Assembly: GCF_028206795.1 (NCBI RefSeq)
Contig: NZ_JAQLFJ010000008.1
Location: 2,619-66,618, forward strand
Direction: 5' to 3'
Length of the DNA stretch: 64,000 nucleotides
Source: Collinsella aerofaciens
Lineage (GTDB): Bacteria; Actinomycetota; Coriobacteriia; Coriobacteriales; Coriobacteriaceae
This document shows, one piece after another, positions 1 to 6,618 of the stretch. The notes under the pieces were generated by a model, which had not been told where the DNA came from, did no database searches, and saw only the letters and a list, made by a program, of their open reading frames with translations. Made by a program: the position numbers and the translations under genes. The first letter of the stretch is position 1, and every line of letters starts with the position of its first letter.

Positions 1-3
1 GGA

Positions 4-1065
4 ATGAAGGAGACCGAGAAGATCGAGATCATGCACTTCGACCAGGAGGGCTACCTCGAGGACGGCAGGAACGTCTACGAGGCCGGCAAGAAGATGACCG
101 CCCTGGCCGACCGCGTGCACGAGGAGGGCTACGACGCCGTCTTCCTGATGGGCGTCGGCGGCACCTGGGACGAGTTCATGCAGCTCGAGTACCTCATGAA
201 CAAGTTCGGCGACCGCGACCTCGAGGTCTACCTGATCCACGCCGCCGAGTGGAACGTCATGGGCCACAAGCGCATGACCGACAGGTCCGTCGTGCTGACC
301 GCCTCCGAGTCCGGCACCACCCCCGAGGTGCTCGAGGCCGTCGGCAAGATGAGGGAGATGGGCGTGCGCGTCTTCGCCATGACCAACCCCGAGGGCAAGA
401 TCGGCCAGGCCGTGGGCGCCGAGAACTGCGTCATGATGGCCTCCGACCACGGCGCCGGCGGCTGCGAGAAGGGCTACTACCTCGCCGACTGCTTCGGCCT
501 GCGCCTGCTCAACCGCCGCGGCTGCTTCCCCAAGTTCGACCTGTTCATCGAGCAGACGAAGGACGTCTGGAAGGACATGCTCGACATCCGCAAGCGCTTC
601 GAGCCGCGCGCCGAGGAGCTCGCCAGGAAGTACGCGCTGGCCGACTACACCATGTTCATCGGCTCGGGCGCGCTGTGGGGCGAGACCATCCTGTACTCCA
701 TGTGCCTGCTCGAGGAGATGCAGTGGAAGCGCATCCGCCACATCACCTCGCACGACTTCTTCCACGGCACGCTCGAGCTGCTCGAGCCCGGCGTCCCGGT
801 GTTCCTGTTCATGGGAGAGGACGAGTGCCGCGCCCTCGACGAGCGCGTCCGCGCCTTCCTCACCAGCGGCGTGACCGGCGACGAGGACTACGTCATCATC
901 GACACCGCCGAGTACGCGATCCCGGGCCTGGACGACGACTTCCGCGTCATCGTGTCGCCGTGGATCCTGTCCGTGCTGACCACCGACCGCCTCGCGCGCA
1001 ACTACGAGCTGGTCACCAAGCACAACCTCAAGTACCGCCGCTACTACCACCAGTTCGACTACTAA
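4..1065 (+). CDS. SIS-domain sugar-amine deglycase (FrlB/GfrE/GfrF/FraB-like), copy 1
   Basis: This 353-residue protein has two SIS (sugar isomerase) folds. Its C-terminal half matches the fructosamine-6-phosphate deglycase family: E238 and H254 are 16 residues apart in the block EMQWKR..HDFFHGTLELLEPG, which is the spacing of the catalytic Glu/His pair in FraB, and the end HNLKYRRYYHQFDY resembles the FrlB C-terminus. Such enzymes split a phosphorylated Amadori product into a hexose 6-phosphate and the free amine. The gene heads the mannose-family PTS genes, which suits a PTS-phosphorylated substrate. Codons are almost all C/G-ending and include AGG, unlike the PTS genes beside it. It is 99.7% identical to the gene at 5154 (three base changes, one residue, V324A). 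The ribosome site lies at the window edge and is mostly cut off. The SIS family is certain; the exact substrate is inferred. Confidence 0.85.
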   Translation: MKETEKIEIMHFDQEGYLEDGRNVYEAGKKMTALADRVHEEGYDAVFLMGVGGTWDEFMQLEYLMNKFGDRDLEVYLIHAAEWNVMGHKRMTDRSVVLTASESGTTPEVLEAVGKMREMGVRVFAMTNPEGKIGQAVGAENCVMMASDHGAGGCEKGYYLADCFGLRLLNRRGCFPKFDLFIEQTKDVWKDMLDIRKRFEPRAEELARKYALADYTMFIGSGALWGETILYSMCLLEEMQWKRIRHITSHDFFHGTLELLEPGVPVFLFMGEDECRALDERVRAFLTSGVTGDEDYVIIDTAEYAIPGLDDDFRVIVSPWILSVLTTDRLARNYELVTKHNLKYRRYYHQFDY

Positions 1066-1086
1066 TTTCATTTGGGGGAAACCGCA

Positions 1087-1506
1087 ATGAGGCAATACAT
1101 CTTCGCCAGCCACGCGCATTTTGCGACCGGCATCAAGGAGAGTACCGAGCTGCTCTCGGGCGCGCGCGATAACGTCCACGACCTGTCGATGTTTGTCGAC
1201 GGCCGCACCGATGTCGCCGAGGAGGCCGCCAAGCTCCTGGCGACCTTCGACCCCGCCGACGACGTAATCGTGTGCACCGACCTGTTTGGCGGCAGCGTCA
1301 ACAACGAGTTCACCAAGATCGTCCAGACGCGCCCCAACACCTACCTGGTTGCCAACATGAATCTGCCGCTGCTGATCCAGCTGCTCTTTTCGGACCAGGA
1401 GGCTCCCGCCGATCAGGTTATCCGCGAGATCCTCGCGGCTGACGACACGCGCGTCAAGTTTGTCAACGACCTGCTGACCGATGCGGATGACGAGGAAGAG
1501 TTCTAG
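1087..1506 (+). CDS. PTS system mannose-family EIIA component
   Basis: This 139-residue protein is the length of a single EIIA-man domain. His9, in the N-terminal stretch ASHAHFATGI, aligns with the phosphorylated His10 of E. coli ManX. It should take phosphate from HPr and pass it to the IIB protein encoded next, in the cytoplasm. The ATG at 1087 follows a GGGGGAA ribosome site. An in-frame TTG at 1072 would lengthen the protein but lies inside that site. The gene starts 21 bases after the deglycase stop, so the two are probably cotranscribed. The family is clear; the sugar is inferred from the neighbours. Confidence 0.93.
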   Translation: MRQYIFASHAHFATGIKESTELLSGARDNVHDLSMFVDGRTDVAEEAAKLLATFDPADDVIVCTDLFGGSVNNEFTKIVQTRPNTYLVANMNLPLLIQLLFSDQEAPADQVIREILAADDTRVKFVNDLLTDADDEEEF

Positions 1507-1563
1507 TCACCGCCTGCTATTAATGGGGCCGGGTTTCCGGCATGAGACCTTTGGGGGTCAATC

Positions 1564-2046
1564 ATGATTCAACTGCTTCGCGTCGACCATCGTCTGCTTC
1601 ATGGCCAGGTGGCCGTCTCTTGGGTCCAGGGCTTGGGTTCTGACTGCATCTTCTGCGTTGGCGACAAGGTTGCCAACGATCCCGTCTGGAAGACTACGCT
1701 CAAGATGGGAAAGCCGGCCAACGTCAAGCTCGTCATCAAGGACATGGAGCACGCCATCGAGGCCATCAACTCCGGTGTTACCGATAAGTACAAGATGATC
1801 ATCTGCGTCGCCAGCATCGCCGAGGCCAAGCAGCTTGTCGACGGCTGCCCGCAGATCACCTCCATCAACCTGGGCAACACCAAGTCCAAGGACGAGCAGC
1901 GTCCCGATGCCCGTAAGATCTCCCGCCAGATCTTTGTGACTGCTGCCGAGGAAGAGGACATTCGTGAGCTCGTCGGCCGCGGTGTCGAGGTCGAGATTCG
2001 CGCTCTGGCCGACGACCCCAAGGTCGATGCCCTAAGCGCCCTCTAA
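1564..2046 (+). CDS. PTS system mannose-family EIIB component
   Basis: This 160-residue protein begins with RVDHRLLHGQV, the phosphohistidine motif of mannose/fructose/sorbose-family IIB proteins (active His13). It receives phosphate from EIIA and phosphorylates the sugar as it enters through IIC/IID. Its length is that of a free-standing IIB domain. The gene lies 57 bases after EIIA with GGGGG upstream of the ATG. A GC-rich hairpin and a new promoter separate it from the membrane components, so the soluble and membrane subunits may not be made at the same level. Confidence 0.94.
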   Translation: MIQLLRVDHRLLHGQVAVSWVQGLGSDCIFCVGDKVANDPVWKTTLKMGKPANVKLVIKDMEHAIEAINSGVTDKYKMIICVASIAEAKQLVDGCPQITSINLGNTKSKDEQRPDARKISRQIFVTAAEEEDIRELVGRGVEVEIRALADDPKVDALSAL

Positions 2047-2057
2047 TTGAGAACCAC

Positions 2058-2080
2058 GGGCGGCGCGCACGGCGCCGCCC
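2058..2080 (+). terminator. GC-rich hairpin after EIIB, possible partial terminator
   Basis: GGGCGGCGC and GCGCCGCCC form a 9-bp perfect stem 12 bases after the EIIB stop. Only CTATT follows rather than a long T run, so termination may be weak. It would separate the SIS-IIA-IIB transcript from IIC-IID, or hold the 3' end of the first message. Confidence 0.5.
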
Positions 2081-2160
2081 CTATTCGTGGGCGTACCGGA
2101 TAAACGCTTTACCCGTTACCCCCATCTACCGTTCACCGGGAGTACACGCCCGTTGAGCGA

Positions 2161-2205
2161 TTGGTATTAAATAGTTTTCTCATGACTATATAATTGGTAT
2201 CAAAT
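2161..2205 (+). promoter_or_regulatory. Promoter with paired TTGGTAT operator-like sites ahead of PTS IIC
   Basis: A consensus -10 TATAAT lies at 2189-2194. TTGGTATTAAATA starts at 2161 over the -35 side and TTGGTATCAAAT starts at 2194 just after the -10. The same arrangement, with the same words and 35 rather than 33 bases apart, precedes the second deglycase at 5061. Two copies bracketing a -10 box look like regulator sites, perhaps for a GntR-type protein. No regulator is encoded in the immediate region, so the binding protein is unknown. A leader of about 140 bases follows before the IIC ATG. Confidence 0.65.
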
Positions 2206-2340
2206 CATTTGCACCGGTTTAGGTGTTAACAGCACACCGGTACAAGCTGGATCTGTCTAGGCGATTGTCGGCATGGAAAAGGGCGCGCTGACAAGTCGGG
2301 AATCGCCGCGCGGATCCAAGAGGGATCAAAGGGAGGAACA

Positions 2341-3114
2341 ATGCTTGTTCAAGCGATCCTCATCGGACTTATCGCTGCCTTCGGTAAGCTCGATTATCAG
2401 CTCGGTACGCTCTATGCGTTCCGCCCGATCGTTCTGTGCCCGCTCGTCGGCATAGTCCTCGGGGACCTGCAGTCCGGCCTCGCCATCGGTGCGAGCCTCG
2501 AGCTGCTCTTCATGGGTTCAATCTCCATCGGCGCTTACGTGCCGCCCGATGAGTGTATTGGCGGTGTGCTCGCCTGCGCCTTCGCTATTCAGCTGGGTCA
2601 GAGCACCGAGGCCGCTATCGCGCTCGCGATGCCCATCGCCACTCTGTGCCTGGCCATTAAGAACGTCGTCAACGCCGGTATGCCCCTTCTGGTCGACCGT
2701 GCCGACGTCTTTGCCAGCAAGGGTAACCTCAAGGGTATCTACGCTATGCACTGGATTATCGGTCTCGTGATTGTCGTCCTGGCCTTTATCCTGTGCTCGG
2801 TCTCCTTCTATCTGGGTGCCGACGCCGTTCAGGGCCTGCTCGACTTCATCCCGACGTTCGTCCTCGATGGCTTTGGCGTCGCAGCCAACATCCTGCCTGC
2901 CATGGGCTTCGCCATGCTCGGCCGTCTGGTGCTTACCAAGCAGCTCGTGCCGTTCTACTTCCTGGGCTTCCTGCTGTGCTCCTATGCCAACGTGCCCGTC
3001 CTCGGCGTCGCCCTGATCGCAATCATCATCGGCATCGACAAGTACGACCTGCTGGGCCTTGGTGGCGCCCAGTCCCAGCTTTCTGTGGAAGGGGATGAGG
3101 ACGATGACTTCTAA
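2341..3114 (+). CDS. PTS system mannose-family EIIC component
   Basis: This is a 257-residue hydrophobic protein with many membrane segments and the typical N-terminal run of mannose-family IIC, including LEELF-type text SLELLFMGSISIGAYVPPDE. With IID it forms the membrane channel that binds the sugar. The ATG follows a strong GGGAGGA site at 2331. Its acidic tail EGDEDDDF overlaps the start of IID. It is the first gene behind the TTGGTAT promoter. Confidence 0.94.
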   Translation: MLVQAILIGLIAAFGKLDYQLGTLYAFRPIVLCPLVGIVLGDLQSGLAIGASLELLFMGSISIGAYVPPDECIGGVLACAFAIQLGQSTEAAIALAMPIATLCLAIKNVVNAGMPLLVDRADVFASKGNLKGIYAMHWIIGLVIVVLAFILCSVSFYLGADAVQGLLDFIPTFVLDGFGVAANILPAMGFAMLGRLVLTKQLVPFYFLGFLLCSYANVPVLGVALIAIIIGIDKYDLLGLGGAQSQLSVEGDEDDDF

Positions 3115-3928
3115 TTCCGAGAACCAGATTACTCGCTCCGACCTCATTAAGAGCGCCGTGAACACCGGCGCCCTGGGCATGGAATTCTCCTGGACCTACT
3201 ACAAGCAGATGAACATTGCCTTCTGCCTGATGGTCGCCAACATGCTCAAGAAGATCTATGCCGGCCGTCCCGATGATTACGCCGAGGCCTTGCACCGTCA
3301 CAGCGCATTCTTCAACATCACCCCGCAGCTCGCTCCCTTCGTGGGTGGCATCGCGATGGCCATGGAAGAAAAGGTCGCTCGTGGCGAGGTTGAGCCCGAG
3401 AGCGTCAACGACATCAAGGCCGCCCTCATGGGTCCGCTTTCCGGCCTGGGTGACTCCTTCTTCCTGTCCACCCTGCGCGTCGTCGCCGCTGCCGTGGGCA
3501 TCAGCCTGTGCCAGGCCGGCAACGTCTTTGGCCCCATCGCCTTCCTGCTCGTCTACAACATCCCGGCGTTCCTGATTCGTATCTTTGGCGCTATCAAGGG
3601 TTATGAGCTAGGCATTGGCTTCCTCGACGAGGCTCAGAAGACCGGCCTGATGCAAAAGATCATGGCCTGCGTCGGCATTGTCGGCGTTATGGTCGTCGGC
3701 GCCATGAGCAAGGACATGTTCTGGGCTTCGTTGCCCATCGCCATCGGTCAGGGCGACTCCGCCCAGACTCTCCAGGACATCCTGGACGGCATCATGCCCG
3801 GTATGCTCGGTATGGCCGCCTTCTGGCTCTACTACTGGCTGCTCTCCAAGAAGATCAACCCGATGGTCCTGATCCTCTGCACCATGGTCGTGGGCATCAT
3901 CGGCGCTTACTTTGGCGTGCTTGCCTAA
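3104..3928 (+). CDS. PTS system mannose-family EIID component
   Basis: This 274-residue protein matches the EIID (ManZ-like) family: a long soluble N-terminal part with GALGMEFSWTYYKQMN and the conserved phrase LMGPLSGLGDSFF, then a hydrophobic C-terminal part. It partners IIC in the membrane. The chosen ATG at 3104 lies inside the last codons of IIC, an 11-base overlap that suggests translational coupling, and has GAGG just upstream. An ATG at 3095 in the same frame is an alternative. Confidence 0.94.
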   Translation: MTSNSENQITRSDLIKSAVNTGALGMEFSWTYYKQMNIAFCLMVANMLKKIYAGRPDDYAEALHRHSAFFNITPQLAPFVGGIAMAMEEKVARGEVEPESVNDIKAALMGPLSGLGDSFFLSTLRVVAAAVGISLCQAGNVFGPIAFLLVYNIPAFLIRIFGAIKGYELGIGFLDEAQKTGLMQKIMACVGIVGVMVVGAMSKDMFWASLPIAIGQGDSAQTLQDILDGIMPGMLGMAAFWLYYWLLSKKINPMVLILCTMVVGIIGAYFGVLA

Positions 3929-3976
3929 TATGTTCGAATCGCGCTTCCATCGCGTCTAACGGTTGCGTCGATCTTT

Positions 3977-4014
3977 GGGGGGCTTGTCGCATCTGCGGCG
4001 GCCCCCTGTTTTTT
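3977..4014 (+). terminator. Terminator-like hairpin after EIID
   Basis: GGGGGC (3978-3983) pairs with GCCCCC (4001-4006), with further pairing in the loop, and TGTTTTTT follows. It lies between IID and the epimerase gene. Some read-through is likely because no clear promoter is seen before 4041. Confidence 0.7.
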
Positions 4015-4040
4015 AAAACTCCGTACGAAAGGGGAGGGCT

Positions 4041-4886
4041 ATGGTCGTACCCGAGCTTTCGCTCATGAACATCAACCATCGTTACTACAGCATCGAGACG
4101 TTTTTTAAGGCTGCAGGTGAGGCCGGCTATCGCAATATCGAGCTGTGGACCGGCTCGATGCACCTGTATGTGGATTGCCATGAGCACGATTCGGTGGATA
4201 AGATTCGCGATCTTGCCGCCCAATACGGTATCAAGATCGTGTGCGTGTGCCCCGAGCAGAACAACCCCAAGCCGTGGAACGTCGCGGTGCGCGGTGAGGC
4301 GGGCCAAAAACGCATCCTCTCGTACTTTAAGAATGTGATCGACGTTGCCGTTGAGTTGGGCGTGCCGCAGATTCTGGTGACGAGTGGTTGGGCCTATCTG
4401 GACGAGCCGGCTGAGGACGCCTGGGCCCGCAGCGTTGCCATGCTGCGCTCGGTGTGCGACTACGCCGATACGCGCGGTATTCGCGTCGCGCTCGAGGCCC
4501 TGCAGCCATCGGAGTCCGTGTTGGTCAACACCGCACAGGATGTCGCGCGCATCCTCGAGGCGGTCGATCGTCCCAACCTGAAGGCCTGTATCGACTTTGG
4601 CGCCATGGAAGTTGCCGGCGACACGATCGACGGCTACTTTGAGGTTTTGGGCGACAAGATCGTTCACACCCACTTTGTAGATGTGGGCGGCGGCACGACG
4701 CATCTTGCCTGGGGCGACGGCGAGCGTGATATGCGTGCCGACCTCGAGGCACTCATGCGCCACGGCTATACGGGCTATGTCTCGGCCGAGACGTGTGATG
4801 GCCGCTACTATCAGGATCCGTCCAAGGCGACGACTCAGGTTATCGAGATGTATCGCCGTGTGACAGCGGAGATGGAAGCCGAATAA
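4041..4886 (+). CDS. FrlC-like sugar (fructoselysine 3-)epimerase, TIM-barrel isomerase family
   Basis: This 281-residue protein belongs to the xylose-isomerase-like TIM-barrel (AP endonuclease 2) family. Resemblance to E. coli FrlC is visible in GYRNIELWTGSMH, the ALEALQPSESVLVNTA strand, CIDFGAM, DGYFEVLGDKIVHTHFVD and GDGERDMRADLEAL. Glu and His residues at strand ends (E in LEAL, D in CIDFG, H in HTHF, E in SAETCD) fit the metal and catalytic site. FrlC interconverts fructoselysine and psicoselysine. Here it sits between the PTS genes and the second deglycase, which supports an Amadori-product pathway. A tagatose-3-epimerase-like activity on another ketose is the main alternative. Confidence 0.8.
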   Translation: MVVPELSLMNINHRYYSIETFFKAAGEAGYRNIELWTGSMHLYVDCHEHDSVDKIRDLAAQYGIKIVCVCPEQNNPKPWNVAVRGEAGQKRILSYFKNVIDVAVELGVPQILVTSGWAYLDEPAEDAWARSVAMLRSVCDYADTRGIRVALEALQPSESVLVNTAQDVARILEAVDRPNLKACIDFGAMEVAGDTIDGYFEVLGDKIVHTHFVDVGGGTTHLAWGDGERDMRADLEALMRHGYTGYVSAETCDGRYYQDPSKATTQVIEMYRRVTAEMEAE

Positions 4887-4895
4887 CTAAACTGC

Positions 4896-4941
4896 GCGGT
4901 TGCGCCGGAAACGCTTGGGCGGGTCTGGCGCAACGCTTTTA
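4896..4941 (+). terminator. Terminator hairpin after the epimerase gene
   Basis: GTTGCGCC (4899-4906) pairs with GGCGCAAC (4927-4934), followed by GCTTTTAT. It closes the IIC-IID-epimerase transcript before the promoter of the second deglycase. Confidence 0.6.
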
Positions 4942-5060
4942 TAGCTGGCGAGTTGTGGGGAACCCGTTGGCAGTAGCGCTCGAAATAGACAACTATTGGC
5001 GTTGTAATACCACTCGGGCGAGGAAACCGACCGTTCGCCGCAAATCTCCGTGAGTTTGGA

Positions 5061-5104
5061 TTGGTATTAAATAACAAGCAATCGTATGGCTATAATTGGT
5101 ATCA
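5061..5104 (+). promoter_or_regulatory. Promoter with paired TTGGTAT sites ahead of deglycase copy 2
   Basis: TATAAT lies at 5091-5096. TTGGTATTAAATAAC starts at 5061 and TTGGTATCA at 5096. The words match those at 2161 and 2194, while the sequence between differs. The second deglycase therefore appears to have its own promoter under the same control as IIC-IID. Confidence 0.65.
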
Positions 5105-5153
5105 GCAAGAAGCGCGATGTATAGAATTGCGCACATGTGATGGGAGGACACAC

Positions 5154-6215
5154 ATGAAGGAGACCGAGAAGATCGAGATCATGCACTTCGACCAGGAGGG
5201 CTACCTCGAGGACGGCAGGAACGTCTACGAGGCCGGCAAGAAGATGACCGCCCTGGCCGACCGCGTGCACGAGGAGGGCTACGACGCCGTCTTCCTGATG
5301 GGCGTCGGCGGCACCTGGGACGAGTTCATGCAGCTCGAGTACCTCATGAACAAGTTCGGCGACCGCGACCTCGAGGTCTACCTGATCCACGCCGCCGAGT
5401 GGAACGTCATGGGCCACAAGCGCATGACCGACAGGTCCGTCGTGCTGACCGCCTCCGAGTCCGGCACCACCCCCGAGGTGCTCGAGGCCGTCGGCAAGAT
5501 GAGGGAGATGGGCGTGCGCGTCTTCGCCATGACCAACCCCGAGGGCAAGATCGGCCAGGCCGTGGGCGCCGAGAACTGCGTCATGATGGCCTCCGACCAC
5601 GGCGCCGGCGGCTGCGAGAAGGGCTACTACCTCGCCGACTGCTTCGGCCTGCGCCTGCTCAACCGCCGCGGCTGCTTCCCCAAGTTCGACCTGTTCATCG
5701 AGCAGACGAAGGACGTCTGGAAGGACATGCTCGACATCCGCAAGCGCTTCGAGCCGCGCGCCGAGGAGCTCGCCAGGAAGTACGCGCTGGCCGACTACAC
5801 CATGTTCATCGGCTCGGGCGCGCTGTGGGGCGAGACCATCCTGTACTCCATGTGCCTGCTCGAGGAGATGCAGTGGAAGCGCATCCGCCACATCACCTCG
5901 CACGACTTCTTCCACGGCACGCTCGAGCTGCTCGAGCCCGGCGTCCCGGTGTTCCTGTTCATGGGCGAGGACGAGTGCCGCGCCCTCGACGAGCGCGTCC
6001 GCGCCTTCCTCACCAGCGGCGTGACCGGCGACGAGGACTACGTCATCATCGACACCGCCGAGTACGCGATCCCGGGCCTGGACGACGACTTCCGCGTCAT
6101 CGTGTCGCCCTGGATCCTGTCCGCGCTGACCACCGACCGCCTCGCGCGCAACTACGAGCTGGTCACCAAGCACAACCTCAAGTACCGCCGCTACTACCAC
6201 CAGTTCGACTACTAA
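5154..6215 (+). CDS. SIS-domain sugar-amine deglycase (FrlB/GfrE/GfrF/FraB-like), copy 2
   Basis: This 353-residue protein is the same as copy 1 except A324 for V324. It carries the E238/H254 deglycase signature and the RRYY C-terminus. The start is the ATG at 5154 behind GGGAGGA at 5142. Identity with copy 1 begins at the start codon and stops at the stop codon: the flanks GGA/CAC before and TTTC/GAGC after are unrelated. Only three base differences separate the copies, so duplication or gene conversion was recent. Codon use (almost all C/G-ending, AGG for Arg) differs from the PTS genes. Confidence 0.85.
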   Translation: MKETEKIEIMHFDQEGYLEDGRNVYEAGKKMTALADRVHEEGYDAVFLMGVGGTWDEFMQLEYLMNKFGDRDLEVYLIHAAEWNVMGHKRMTDRSVVLTASESGTTPEVLEAVGKMREMGVRVFAMTNPEGKIGQAVGAENCVMMASDHGAGGCEKGYYLADCFGLRLLNRRGCFPKFDLFIEQTKDVWKDMLDIRKRFEPRAEELARKYALADYTMFIGSGALWGETILYSMCLLEEMQWKRIRHITSHDFFHGTLELLEPGVPVFLFMGEDECRALDERVRAFLTSGVTGDEDYVIIDTAEYAIPGLDDDFRVIVSPWILSALTTDRLARNYELVTKHNLKYRRYYHQFDY

Positions 6216-6266
6216 GAGCTGGTCACAGGTCCGATATCTTGGCTGGTTGATATCTCGACCCTACAC

Positions 6267-6298
6267 AAGGGCGTCCGCATTGCGCGGGCGCCCTTTTT
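6267..6298 (+). terminator. Rho-independent terminator after deglycase copy 2
   Basis: AAGGGCG (6267-6273) pairs with CGCCCTT (6289-6295) around a GC-rich loop that can pair further, ending in TTTTT. It closes the sugar-amine module. Confidence 0.85.
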
Positions 6299-6319
6299 GC
6301 GTTGCTGCTGGCGCGGGGG

Positions 6320-6435
6320 TCCGGCGGAAAGTCCATCCCGGAATTTCAGCTCAGAGTGGGATGTGGTTTCCGGATGAGGCCTCCGGCGGAAAATGCATCC
6401 CAGTTTTTGGCCGAAAAACGGGACGCGGTTTCCGA
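6320..6435. repeat. Two tandem hairpin repeats (GGCGGAAA...TTTCCG family)
   Basis: Units at 6320-6374 and 6382-6435 both start TCCGGCGGAAA, contain CATCCC then GGGA, and end GGTTTCCG, so each folds into an imperfect stem of about 17 bp. A diverged third copy lies at 34474-34521. Spacing and structure resemble REP-type elements. With the terminator before them and the leader hairpin after, they fill the 403-base gap between 6216 and 6618. Confidence 0.65.
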
Positions 6436-6552
6436 CTGGCCTGGGGGATCGCCAGATTAAGCTGAGGGCCCGCCCCTATGTTTCCAAATGAATACGGTGT
6501 GAGCGGCTGCGACGGATTTTCCCCGCAAACACTCTAGTATGCTAAAGTACCC

Positions 6553-6582
6553 AGAAGACCGGCGGAGCTATGCCGGTCTTCT
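6553..6582 (+). promoter_or_regulatory. Leader hairpin upstream of the his operon
   Basis: AGAAGACCGGC and GCCGGTCTTCT form an 11-bp perfect stem 37 bases before the hisZ-hisG start. No T run follows, so it is not an ordinary terminator. No run of His codons, T-box or known riboswitch core was recognised. A role as processing, stability or protein-binding structure is possible. Confidence 0.4.
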
Positions 6583-6618
6583 GCTCTATGTGAAACACAG
6601 CATGAGGAGGCTCACCAG

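Noticed and set aside
5067..6200. Long open frame of 377 codons on the minus strand over deglycase copy 2
   Set aside because: It is the antisense shadow of a GC-rich gene. Its composition (Val, Leu, Ala, Gly, Asp, His) is the usual result of reading such a strand, and it matches no family.
6247..6465. 72-codon frame between deglycase copy 2 and the his operon
   Set aside because: It overlaps the terminator and both hairpin repeats and has no ribosome site, so it is unlikely to be translated.
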